A DNA stretch of 26,443 bases from contig QLUB01000008.1 in the NCBI GenBank assembly GCA_018725205.1, positions 1 to 26,443 of the forward strand, read 5' to 3'. Made by a program: the position numbers and the translations under genes. Shown here piece after piece: positions 6,809 to 13,678 of the stretch (positions are counted from its first letter, which is position 1; each line of letters starts with the position of its first letter). The notes below the pieces were generated by a model. That model did no database searches and was not told the DNA's origin. It saw only the letters and a list, made by a program, of their open reading frames with translations. This DNA comes from a candidate division NPL-UPA2 bacterium. Its GTDB lineage: Bacteria; Bacillota; UBA994.

Positions 6809-7726
6809 TTAACTCGTGCCTATTTCCATGCCTTGTGCCGTTAGAACAGCCCGCAAGTTCCGCGGCAGCAAGTCAGCGCCTGTCCACAAGTCGATGGACT
6901 TTAGTTTAGCGCAGAGCTCTTCATTGGCTTCTATTGCAGGCAGGCCGGCCACTAAGGCTTCAGTCTCCTCCCCCGTAAAAGACATTACGTGTCTCTTCCA
7001 CCCGAGCACGCCAGCGTTCTCGGGGCATACGCTTTGGCAGCGCATACACCCAATGAGCGCGTTGTGCGACTGTGCAGGGAGCCAGTCCGGGAAGTCCCCC
7101 TCCAGTTCGTTCAGTGTGGTCAAGCACCGTTCGGCACGAATTACGAATCGCTCAGGTTCTATGCACCCGGTAGGGCAGTTCCTTATGCAGGCGCCGCAAG
7201 TAGCACAGGAGGGCAGGAGAAGAGGTTCCGACCAAGCACTTTCCTCCACCCTAAGTGTCGTATAGTAGCCAAACAGCCTGTGAAAACTCCCCATTTCCGG
7301 CGCATAAGTCACGTTATTCCTGCCGTATCTGACTAGGCCCACGCGTGCGGCAAGTAGCTTTAGCGGGAGGCGCGCACGCCTAATCGTGATATCCGGCATG
7401 GCTGTCGTGATACAGTGCTCTACCTCGCTTTGCCCTGCCAGAATATACGTAGGAGGCACTTCTACCGGAACGCGATGCCCCTGCCAGACGAAGTCGAGCA
7501 CCGCAGTGCGCTGCGGACTGACTACGACTAAGATGCTCTCCCAGCGGTCCTCAGTTTGCGGCGGAGCGTATGCGAGTCGATTGAGAAAGTGTGAGTACAC
7601 TTCGGGAGCCACCTCGGTGCGCCGTAGTACGTTCACTTCCTGCTCTAGCTCCGTAAGTCGTTCTAACCCCACAAAGGCAGCCCTATAGCCCTTCTGCTGC
7701 AGTTCTTCCAGCAAGTGATTGTTCAT
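6809..7726 (-). CDS. QueG-like double [4Fe-4S] cluster protein
   Basis: This 305-aa protein resembles epoxyqueuosine reductase (QueG) in its C-terminal half. It has a QueG-like LAARVGLVRYGRNNVTYAPEMGSF segment in the middle. Two clusters follow: C174-x2-C177-x2-C180-x3-C184 with P185, and C201...C227-x2-C230-x3-C234 (GCMRCQSVCPEN). It is shorter than QueG (about 370-390 aa), lacks the C-terminal repeat domain, and I cannot find the RDYH segment that holds QueG's catalytic Asp. It may therefore be a paralogue in another redox reaction, possibly corrinoid-related as some relatives are, rather than a tRNA-modifying enzyme. The start is supported by GGGGCGGAG 5 nt upstream. It appears to be a single-gene unit. 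Confidence 0.75.
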   Translation of the reverse strand: MNNHLLEELQQKGYRAAFVGLERLTELEQEVNVLRRTEVAPEVYSHFLNRLAYAPPQTEDRWESILVVVSPQRTAVLDFVWQGHRVPVEVPPTYILAGQSEVEHCITTAMPDITIRRARLPLKLLAARVGLVRYGRNNVTYAPEMGSFHRLFGYYTTLRVEESAWSEPLLLPSCATCGACIRNCPTGCIEPERFVIRAERCLTTLNELEGDFPDWLPAQSHNALIGCMRCQSVCPENAGVLGWKRHVMSFTGEETEALVAGLPAIEANEELCAKLKSIDLWTGADLLPRNLRAVLTAQGMEIGTS

Positions 7727-7818
7727 GTTCTCCGCCCCTTCTCTGGCATCGTGTTTAGACTATTGCTTTTGCCTTTGCTGTACTTATGGCGTAACTTCAG
7801 ACAGGCAGCTCATTTCGT

Positions 7819-7856
7819 GAAGCAAAAGGCTCCGTCCCTTTTGCTTCTTTTGCTTC
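7819..7856 (-). repeat. interspersed hairpin repeat, copy 3
   Basis: Read on the minus strand this is copy 1's arrangement. On the plus strand, GAAGCAAAAGG (7819-7829), CTCCGTC loop, CCTTTTGCTTC (7837-7847) are followed by an extra TTTTGCTTC (7848-7856). It sits between the QueG-like gene and the ribbon-helix-helix gene, both on the minus strand. The rest of 7727-7915 shows no other feature I can support. Confidence 0.9.
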
Positions 7857-7915
7857 CAGCCACGAAAAACAGCTTCTCCTTGCCTGGGAGGAGCGGCCAT
7901 ATGCCTTTGAGTTGT

Positions 7916-8347
7916 CTATACATGTCGTTCACCTTCTTTTAGATAGCGCACTACCTCTGGTTGCCCGGTGATGGAACCGTAGACCTTGGCTGTGGCCAGC
8001 ACTTCCTTAAGAGTCTCTAAGGTTATCGAACGATCAACGATTAACCCCCCCACCACAAAGATGCCCAGCTTGGTTCCGGTCTGCAGATGCCGTTTCAGCA
8101 GTGCTGCATCGAGTTTGAAGACGCCGATGGCCCAAATGTTGCGCACCTCTGGAGACTCCGTGCTAAGACTTACCATTTTCCCGCGCAGCGATTCGTCTGA
8201 CACGATGGGATCGTGCTGTTTAAGCTGGTTCCGCACCGCAGTGCGCACAAACTCGCTGCGGTTAGCGTAAAACGCGTGCTCCACTAAGTAATCCATTTTA
8301 CCGAGGTCGACCACGCTCAGGTTAAAAGTGACTTTCTCTTGCTCCAT
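7916..8347 (-). CDS. ribbon-helix-helix (CopG-type) transcriptional regulator
   Basis: The 143-aa protein has an N-terminal ribbon-helix-helix fold: a short strand (KVTFNLSVVDLGKMDYLV) and two helices ending NRSEFVRTAVRNQL, residues 5-43. This is the usual dimeric DNA-binding unit with the NRSEFVR turn. The remaining 100 residues (IWAIGVFKLDAALLKRHLQTGTK and onward) form a compact alpha/beta domain that I do not recognise; it could be a sensing or oligomerisation module. The ATG at 8347 is chosen because GGGGAGG lies 8 nt upstream. A strong promoter and a possible self-operator lie upstream. Its targets are unknown. Confidence 0.75.
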   Translation of the reverse strand: MEQEKVTFNLSVVDLGKMDYLVEHAFYANRSEFVRTAVRNQLKQHDPIVSDESLRGKMVSLSTESPEVRNIWAIGVFKLDAALLKRHLQTGTKLGIFVVGGLIVDRSITLETLKEVLATAKVYGSITGQPEVVRYLKEGERHV

Positions 8348-8366
8348 CCACAAGCCCTCCCCATAC

Positions 8367-8391
8367 ACTCCATGCGCCATCTAATTGGAGT
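8367..8391. promoter_or_regulatory. inverted repeat between promoter and start of the RHH regulator
   Basis: ACTCCA (8367-8372) and TGGAGT (8386-8391) form 6-bp arms separated by 13 bp. The site partly overlaps the -10 box of the gene's own promoter. This is where a self-repressing RHH protein would bind, but the match is short and the assignment is tentative. Confidence 0.35.
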
Positions 8392-8417
8392 ATACGCTCT
8401 AGATGTGGTTAGGTCAA
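8389..8417 (-). promoter_or_regulatory. SigA-type promoter for the RHH regulator gene
   Basis: On the minus strand, TTGACC (8417-8412), a 17-bp spacer and TATACT (8394-8389) match the consensus at 10 of 12 positions. The gene starts at 8347, leaving an untranslated leader of about 35 nt. Confidence 0.75.
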
Positions 8418-8431
8418 TGGCTGTCGAAAGG

Positions 8432-8460
8432 AAAAACCCTCTGCCCCAAAGGCGGAGGGT
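8432..8460 (-). terminator. intrinsic terminator of the histidine kinase/HD-GYP operon
   Basis: On the minus strand the 10-bp stem ACCCTCCGCC/GGCAGAGGGT (one G-U pair) with a 5-nt loop runs directly into TTTTT. It lies 35 nt after the HD-GYP stop codon. Confidence 0.85.
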
Positions 8461-8494
8461 GGCGCGGGCTAGTTTTGGCGCAGCGAAAATAGCG

Positions 8495-9916
8495 TTAGGG
8501 CAACCGATCGTAAATTTCGCCAAAAAGGGAGGACTTTCGCCTGAAAGCCGCCAGCACTTGGGGGTCAAAGTGATGGGGCATAGTTCGGCCGTCACCTGCT
8601 GTAATTATCCTAAATACAGTGTCGTGGTCTAGTGCCGGCTTGTAGGGGCGATGACTACGTAGGGCGTCGTATTGGTCGGCTATAGTCATGATTCTCCCGG
8701 TAAGAGGGATCTGTTCTGCCCGCAAACCAAAGGGATAGCCACTTCCATCCCATTTTTCATGATGAGAAATAGTCATCTGGGCACCTATCTCTAAGCGCGG
8801 ATGTGCTCCGATAATCTTTGCGCCGTAAACAACATGTTGCTGCATTTCCGCGAATTCCTCATCAGTGAGCTTGCCGCGCTTTCGCAGTAAGTCCGGATGG
8901 ATGTGTATCTTGCCGACATCATGTAGTGGCGCCTGAGTTCTCATGGCTGTGAGGAGTTTCTCGGGGCAGCCGAGCTCTGTGGCGATTACCGCACAGAATT
9001 CACCGACCCTAAGGATGTGGTTGCCCGTGTCCTCATCGTTAGCTTCTGCAGCCCTAGCTAAGGCATGAACTGTATAGGTAAACGCATCCTCAAGGTCGAT
9101 AATTTGCTGAGACAACGAGCCCATAAAGCGCAGCTGCATTAGTAGGTTCTCTAGAAGAGCCAAGTCATTCCGCGTAATCGCACGACCAAAATTTAGGGCT
9201 ATCAAGCAAAGGTCGTAATCAAAGTAGTATGCTGCATCAGTTGCTGTCACTTCGAGAGCGGCGAGGAGGTTACGAAGCTTGCTCGATTCAGGCGTGGCCA
9301 TGTCTGTTTGGTTAAAGAAGCCAAAATTGCGCATATCCTTGGTGATGTTCCATGTTTCGTCATTGCCAAAGGTTAGGGCTGATCGCTCTAACGCGCGGCG
9401 TTGCCACTGATAGAACTGCCAGCTACTGCCTCCACCATGCTCACGCACGCCCAGCACGATCATGCTAGGTTTGTCACTGGCTCTTTCGTCCTTGCGAACA
9501 ATCTGGTCAACCAGCCCATCCACTGCTCTAAAGCGGTCAAACCGCATGGGATCAAACGTTTCAACTAATGTTTTTCCAAACTCGGTTAATGAGTTAATTG
9601 CTGCGTGAGCGTTGGCCAAGTTGTCATGTAGTTCCCTTGCCTTGAGGAGCATCCTAGTCCTAGCCAGCACTTCAGAGTAATCCAAGGGCTTGGAAATGAA
9701 GTCATCTGCCCCGGCCTCAATGCCTTTGATGCGGGCCTCTTTGGCTGTTAAAGCCGTAAGCAAAACAATGGGTATATGCCGATACTCTTCGCTCCCTTTG
9801 AGCTTGGCGCAAAGCTCAAAGCCGGTCATTCCCGGCATCATCACATCAAGTAGAATAATTGCTACTTCGCTTGTAACCACGATTTCGAGTGCGACTGTTT
9901 TTGTTATCCTCCACAA
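8495..9916 (-). CDS. response regulator with HD-GYP phosphodiesterase domain (receiver damaged)
   Basis: HD-GYP proteins hydrolyse cyclic di-GMP. The C-terminal HD-GYP domain (residues about 280-473) looks complete: HD at 332-333 (LHDVGKIHI), HVVYG at 361, and HHEKWDGSGYP at 385-395. A middle region (about 95-270) of unknown fold joins it to the receiver. The receiver keeps the phosphoacceptor Asp24 (IILLDVMMPGM) and the Lys in ISKPLDY, but the long frame begins only at a TTG without a ribosome site. The true start, MPMKILIVED at 9935, is in another frame, so an internal deletion with frameshift is likely. As written the product would lack the acidic pocket. It sits 6 nt downstream of its kinase. 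Confidence 0.75.
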   Translation of the reverse strand: MWRITKTVALEIVVTSEVAIILLDVMMPGMTGFELCAKLKGSEEYRHIPIVLLTALTAKEARIKGIEAGADDFISKPLDYSEVLARTRMLLKARELHDNLANAHAAINSLTEFGKTLVETFDPMRFDRFRAVDGLVDQIVRKDERASDKPSMIVLGVREHGGGSSWQFYQWQRRALERSALTFGNDETWNITKDMRNFGFFNQTDMATPESSKLRNLLAALEVTATDAAYYFDYDLCLIALNFGRAITRNDLALLENLLMQLRFMGSLSQQIIDLEDAFTYTVHALARAAEANDEDTGNHILRVGEFCAVIATELGCPEKLLTAMRTQAPLHDVGKIHIHPDLLRKRGKLTDEEFAEMQQHVVYGAKIIGAHPRLEIGAQMTISHHEKWDGSGYPFGLRAEQIPLTGRIMTIADQYDALRSHRPYKPALDHDTVFRIITAGDGRTMPHHFDPQVLAAFRRKSSLFGEIYDRLP

Positions 9917-9935
9917 TGAGGATTTTCATAGGCAT
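9846..9935 (-). pseudogene. out-of-frame original start of the HD-GYP response regulator
   Basis: From ATG 9935, 6 nt after the kinase stop, the frame reads MPMKILIVEDNKNSR, a canonical receiver first strand with the acidic ED pair, then degenerates and stops at TGA 9848-9846. The receiver continues in the +1 frame as ALEIVVTSEVAIILLDV. From the ED pair to the phospho-Asp there are about 20 residues where CheY-like domains have about 44. A loss of about 74 nt, which is 2 modulo 3, would explain both the shortening and the frame change. The deletion size is an estimate. Confidence 0.7.
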
Positions 9936-9941
9936 AGATGC

Positions 9942-11723
9942 TTAAGCCCCCTTTACCGGAATGGCAAAAGTGAAAGTACTGCCTTGGCCATACTCACTGT
10001 TAACCCAGATCATGCCGCCGTGAAGTTCCAGGAACTTCTTTGTTATAGCGAGCCCTAGCCCTGTCCCCTCGTATTGTTTGACGTATGGCGATTCGAGCTG
10101 TGTAAAAGCCCCAAAGAGCTTGCCGAGGTCCTCTTGCTTAATCCCAATTCCTGTGTCGGTCACTGCGACCTCTAAGCACATGGGTGCTACGGGGTCAGCG
10201 CTTCTTGACCGAGCTAAGTGTGCGCTTACCGTGACGGTGCCCCCACTCGGGGTGAATTTCACAGCGTTGCTCAAAAGGTTTAGGAATATCTGCCTAAACT
10301 TCCTCTCATCGGCTTCAATTTCTATGTCGGCTTCAGGCGAGATGTCTAAGCTCAATCGGATACTCTGCGCCTGACATTGCCCCATCATTTGATTCGTCCC
10401 CGACTCTAAAGCCTCGCGGACGCGGAAGGTGCTCACATCTAGCTCCATTCGGCCGGCCTCTACCTTAGATAGGTCGAGCACATCGTTGATTAGCGACAGC
10501 AGGTGATTAGCGCTAGATGAAACGTAGCCCACATATTCCTTTTGTTTTTCGGGGAGTTCGCCGGCATATCCATCCTCTAGAATTTGGGAAAACCCAATGA
10601 TAGAGTTCATTGGCGTTCGCAGCTCATGCGACATATTGGCCAAAAAGCTAGATTTCGCGGCTGAGGCAGCTACTAGCTGTTTGTTCAATACCTCCGTATG
10701 CGCGTTTGTTTCAGCCAGCGTAATACTTTTTTTGCGCAACTCTGCCGCTGTCTGCTGCAGGTGATGGGCATGCTCCTTTTCCCTGTCAACCATGAGCGCC
10801 CATCTATAGCCCGTGTAACCTCCCATAGCCAGCAACACCAACACAACCGCCAACAAACTCCGCTGGATGGTGAATAAAGGAGCCAAGGCGATGCGAGTTG
10901 GGATATCGACCAGTACACCCCATCCAAATTTGCCGATGGGCTGATAGGATGTCCACACTGCTTCACCGGTCTCAGTATCTATTGTCTCTGCGACACCGCG
11001 CAGCCCCCGTATCACTTTTTGCACTACGGGGAGGTGGGAGAGGTTCTCTGGCTGTGTGGTCCCTCTAGGATGCAGGGAGCTATGTACTAAGTACCCATTT
11101 CTGTCGACAATGATTATATGCCCGACCGGGGGGGTTGACCCGTGCAACACTCGGGCAAAATAGTCGTCCTTGGGTTGAACAGTGAGAATCCCGATCAGTT
11201 GCCCATCCTGCATAATGGGGGCAGAGATTACAAAGACATAGCGGCGTGGCTCGGTTGCTCTAAGAAAGAATTCCGACACAAAGGGCGCTAGGTCGCGAGT
11301 CACAGCCACGAAGTGATCGCGATGCGAAAAATCCATCCCGATGGTCTCCGGCACGAACGGGTAATTGGCAATCTGTAAGCCGCGTGGGCTCAGGATGCTC
11401 ACTCGGTCAATTGCGTCCCAGTGCTCGACCAAGATCCTCAGATGCATCTTCATGCCCTCTAGGTCGCCCTTCAGAATCATACTATTAAGATGGGGTCTGG
11501 TAGCGAACATCTGCACTGCGGCGATTTCCCGATCCAAACCCGCTTCTACACTCGTGGTAGAGTTGTTGGCGATAAGCCTTGTTTTGTCTATCAGTATGCG
11601 CCCTACATCGTCCGCAAAGGTGACGTAAATCGTCCCTGCCAACAATAGAAGTGGTATGACCGGGATAAGAAGCCCAAACGCAATGATGCGCAACCGCGAC
11701 TTGAAAATCCAATCGCCGAGCAT
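9942..11723 (-). CDS. membrane sensor histidine kinase with extracellular dCache domain
   Basis: This 593-aa kinase senses an external signal and phosphorylates the neighbouring response regulator. A first membrane helix (about 12-34) and a second (about 289-308) bracket a roughly 250-residue extracellular dCache-type domain (SILSPRGLQIANYPF, DFSHRDHF, YVFVISAPI, GILTVQPKDDYF, VDRNGYLVHS). A short coiled coil without clear HAMP leads to HisKA with phospho-His366 in SHELRTPMNSIIGF. The ATPase domain has the N box (NLLSNAVKFTP), G1 (DTGIGI) and G2 (GTGLGLAI). ATG 11723 follows AGGAGGT by 8 nt; an upstream GTG at 11747 has no such site. The ligand is not predictable. A strong promoter lies upstream. 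Confidence 0.92.
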   Translation of the reverse strand: MLGDWIFKSRLRIIAFGLLIPVIPLLLLAGTIYVTFADDVGRILIDKTRLIANNSTTSVEAGLDREIAAVQMFATRPHLNSMILKGDLEGMKMHLRILVEHWDAIDRVSILSPRGLQIANYPFVPETIGMDFSHRDHFVAVTRDLAPFVSEFFLRATEPRRYVFVISAPIMQDGQLIGILTVQPKDDYFARVLHGSTPPVGHIIIVDRNGYLVHSSLHPRGTTQPENLSHLPVVQKVIRGLRGVAETIDTETGEAVWTSYQPIGKFGWGVLVDIPTRIALAPLFTIQRSLLAVVLVLLAMGGYTGYRWALMVDREKEHAHHLQQTAAELRKKSITLAETNAHTEVLNKQLVAASAAKSSFLANMSHELRTPMNSIIGFSQILEDGYAGELPEKQKEYVGYVSSSANHLLSLINDVLDLSKVEAGRMELDVSTFRVREALESGTNQMMGQCQAQSIRLSLDISPEADIEIEADERKFRQIFLNLLSNAVKFTPSGGTVTVSAHLARSRSADPVAPMCLEVAVTDTGIGIKQEDLGKLFGAFTQLESPYVKQYEGTGLGLAITKKFLELHGGMIWVNSEYGQGSTFTFAIPVKGA

Positions 11724-11775
11724 CGCAGTTACCTCCTCACGGCGCACCCACGCTACTGTCCTAAACTATACGAAA

Positions 11776-11804
11776 ATTCTAACATATAGTTGTTGAGATG
11801 ACAA
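11776..11804 (-). promoter_or_regulatory. SigA-type promoter for the kinase/HD-GYP operon
   Basis: On the minus strand TTGTCA (11804-11799), a 17-bp spacer and TAGAAT (11781-11776) match the consensus at 10 of 12 positions. The spacer ends in TGT, giving an extended -10. The kinase start is about 50 nt downstream. Confidence 0.8.
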
Positions 11805-11805
11805 T

Positions 11806-11843
11806 ACACGAACCCGCAGCCGCAAGTGGGCGCGGGTTCGTGT
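11806..11843 (-). terminator. hairpin after the fused reductase gene, possible terminator
   Basis: ACACGAACCCGC (11806-11817) and GCGGGTTCGTGT (11832-11843) form a perfect 12-bp stem with a 14-nt loop, 34 nt after the stop of the minus-strand reductase gene. The following minus-strand bases (ATTGTC) are only weakly T-rich, so termination is uncertain. It abuts the -35 of the next operon. Confidence 0.5.
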
Positions 11844-11876
11844 GAAGGGTTTACATGGGGGGGACTTGCCCGGCTG

Positions 11877-13331
11877 CTAAGCGCTTTCTGCAGAGATGTC
11901 ACTTGCGGACACGCCTAGCTCAAGCAGGAGGCGTGTGCTAGCTTCAACCATGCCCTTAGGGCCGCACATGTAAACTTTATAGCCCTTTAGAGTAAGGCGC
12001 TTAATTTCATCAGTAACGAGTCCCTTGCGCCCTTTGTAGCTATTGCTGGGGTTAGCAGCTACCTTTATATAGGTTATGCTGCTAGATTCAGTGGCGAGGC
12101 TGCAGAGCAGGTCATCGAAGATGAATTCGCCTTCTGTGTTGGCGCCGTAGACAAGAGTTGTTTCTGTGCCTGTCTCGACGAGGTGCTGTAAAATCGGCAC
12201 AAAGGGGGTGATGCCGATGCCCCCAGCGATAAGCAAAATTTTGCGAGCAGAGGGGTCAAGTAGCAATTCATGTCCCATAGGGCCTTCCAGAACTACTTCC
12301 ATCCCTACGGTGAAGCTCTCGAAGATAATGCTGGTTCCATAGCCGTTCTGTACGCGCTTTACTGTCACCCGCACTACGCCTGGCGACGTCTTCGCAGACA
12401 CCGAGTAAGCCCTAAACATTTCGGGTTGCGCTTGTATTCTGAGTAAGAAGTACTGTCCCGGCTGAATGCTCGATGTGGGGGGGTCAACTAGTTCCAAGGT
12501 GAACTCCCGGATATCTGGTGCAAGATCAGCGACTGTTTTAATTACCGCAAGAAATCTCTGCCGGTTCTCATAGCCCCTAAAGTCCCTGTGGTGCAGCTTA
12601 GCCGCGGCCTCGTCTGCTGTTGCGAGGGTCAGTAGTTTTGCAGGACAATTATCCACACAAGTAATGCAGCGGATACATGCTTCACGGTCAAACTGATTTT
12701 TGTCCGAAAACTCTGTGTAGGGAACAAGTTGCATCGGGCAGACTCGCGCGCATTTGCCGCACTTATGGCATTTCTCTAAAGCTTCGATAGTGATCTTTTG
12801 ATCATGCTGCTTGGTCCAGCCGAGCTTCTTCCCTAATTTGTACATTAAAACCTGCATGGTACCCATTGGACAGAACTGGCACCAACTGCGGGGGGTATAT
12901 ATCAAGCCGAGCAAGCCCCCGACCACAGTGACCATAAGGTAACTGCTTACAAAGACAAAGCCTAACCTGTCCCAAAACTGTAGCGTACCCCAGATCTGCG
13001 ATACACGGTAGAACTTGCTGCCTAGATTATACATAAACCAGGTCATTACTGCGATTTGGGTGTACTTAGACTTGAGGAATCCAGGGATTTTCTGGTTACG
13101 ACTAAACGGTAGGAACAGCTGGTCGAAGAGGCTTCCGTGTGCGCAGTAATTGCCGCACCAGAATCGGCCCTTGAATAGCGATATCGCCGTGAGCGCAAAT
13201 ATCACGCCAAACACTAAAATGCCAAGCCGAGGATACCATAGTCCTCCAATTGCGACCGTGAGGGTAAAAATCCAAGCGTACTGGCGGATAGGGGTAAATG
13301 CCCGCTTCGTTTTGATGAAGTAGTTGCGCAT
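11877..13331 (-). CDS. fused membrane polyferredoxin and FAD/NAD(P) oxidoreductase
   Basis: This 484-aa protein joins three electron-transfer modules. Residues 1-170 are NapH/NosR-like membrane sequence with about four helices and the cytoplasmic motifs CGNYC (59-63) and CQFCP (151-155). Residues 185-232 hold two [4Fe-4S] ferredoxin motifs (C188, C191, C194, C198, and C219, C222, C225, C229). Residues 258-484 are a ferredoxin-reductase-like domain with the flavin motif RAYS (307-310), the pyridine-nucleotide motif GGIGITP (370-376) and CGPKGM (456-461). It could pass electrons between NAD(P)H and a membrane acceptor. AAGGAGG lies 7 nt before the ATG. A CsoR-like operator upstream suggests control by copper or reactive sulfur. 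The partner protein is unknown, and the gene appears to stand alone. Confidence 0.85.
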   Translation of the reverse strand: MRNYFIKTKRAFTPIRQYAWIFTLTVAIGGLWYPRLGILVFGVIFALTAISLFKGRFWCGNYCAHGSLFDQLFLPFSRNQKIPGFLKSKYTQIAVMTWFMYNLGSKFYRVSQIWGTLQFWDRLGFVFVSSYLMVTVVGGLLGLIYTPRSWCQFCPMGTMQVLMYKLGKKLGWTKQHDQKITIEALEKCHKCGKCARVCPMQLVPYTEFSDKNQFDREACIRCITCVDNCPAKLLTLATADEAAAKLHHRDFRGYENRQRFLAVIKTVADLAPDIREFTLELVDPPTSSIQPGQYFLLRIQAQPEMFRAYSVSAKTSPGVVRVTVKRVQNGYGTSIIFESFTVGMEVVLEGPMGHELLLDPSARKILLIAGGIGITPFVPILQHLVETGTETTLVYGANTEGEFIFDDLLCSLATESSSITYIKVAANPSNSYKGRKGLVTDEIKRLTLKGYKVYMCGPKGMVEASTRLLLELGVSASDISAESA

Positions 13332-13365
13332 TACAGGCCTCCTTATAAAATGTGACGAGGCTCTA

Positions 13366-13383
13366 TATACCCTATGGGGTATA
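13366..13383. promoter_or_regulatory. CsoR/CstR-type operator
   Basis: TATACCC-TATG-GGGTATA is a perfect 7-4-7 inverted repeat. Operators of the CsoR family (copper sensor CsoR, persulfide sensor CstR) are A/T-flanked runs of C and G of this kind. It lies just downstream of the predicted start point of the reductase transcript and 35 nt before the ATG, a position suited to repression. No CsoR-family gene is in the window, so the regulator is inferred. Confidence 0.6.
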
Positions 13384-13395
13384 CGGCATATATGT

Positions 13396-13425
13396 ACTTT
13401 AGTTTATCGAGTGCTGGTTTGTCAA
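13396..13425 (-). promoter_or_regulatory. SigA-type promoter for the fused reductase gene
   Basis: On the minus strand a perfect TTGACA (13425-13420) is followed by 18 bp and TAAAGT (13401-13396). Transcription would begin near 13389, immediately before the CsoR-type palindrome. Confidence 0.7.
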
Positions 13426-13445
13426 GCAGAGCTGAATGAAGGAGT

Positions 13446-13490
13446 GAAGCAAAAGGCTCCGTCCCTTTTGCTTCCTTTTGCTTCTTTTGC
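13446..13490 (-). repeat. interspersed hairpin repeat, copy 4
   Basis: On the plus strand GAAGCAAAAGG (13446-13456), loop CTCCGTC and CCTTTTGCTTC (13464-13474) are followed by a second right arm lacking one C (13475-13484) and a third partial one (13485-13490). The orientation is opposite to copies 1 and 2. It lies between two divergent operons, so it is not a terminator for either. Confidence 0.9.
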
Positions 13491-13514
13491 TGCGAAAATT
13501 CTTTGCTGCCACAC

Positions 13515-13543
13515 TTGCGCGAATACTTGTGTAATGTTAGAAT
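13515..13543 (+). promoter_or_regulatory. promoter for the liv/catabolic operon
   Basis: TTGCGC (13515-13520), a 17-bp spacer and TAGAAT (13538-13543), preceded by TGT, form an extended -10 promoter. The -10 region TGTTAGAAT is identical to that of the kinase operon. A second extended -10 candidate, TGTTATATT, lies at 13575-13583 without a -35. Both precede livK at 13679. Confidence 0.6.
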
Positions 13544-13678
13544 CTACTTAGCCAAACCTGAGAGCTGATTCATATGTTATATTTCGCGTTTTGTAAGGAG
13601 GCGATGTGCTGGCTTGCTGTCGTTTGCTGATGGAAGGTAACGTAGGCCTAGGTCTCACGATTTTGGAGGAGGGAAACC

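Larger units (their letters stand above)
13332..13678. other. divergent intergenic region between the reductase and liv operons
   Basis: This 347-bp stretch contains the minus-strand promoter and CsoR-like palindrome of the reductase gene, hairpin repeat copy 4, and one or two plus-strand promoters for the transporter operon. A strong AAGGAGG at 13595-13601 has no convincing gene behind it. No RNA gene or riboswitch fold is recognised. Confidence 0.6.

Noticed and set aside
6816..7265. 149-aa open frame opposite the QueG-like gene
   Set aside because: Antisense shadow; the minus-strand frame has paired cysteine motifs and a good ribosome site.
7819..7856. Repeat copy 3 as an intrinsic terminator
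   Set aside because: On the strand of the neighbouring genes the stem is not followed by a T-run, and it lies upstream of the QueG-like gene rather than just after a stop codon.
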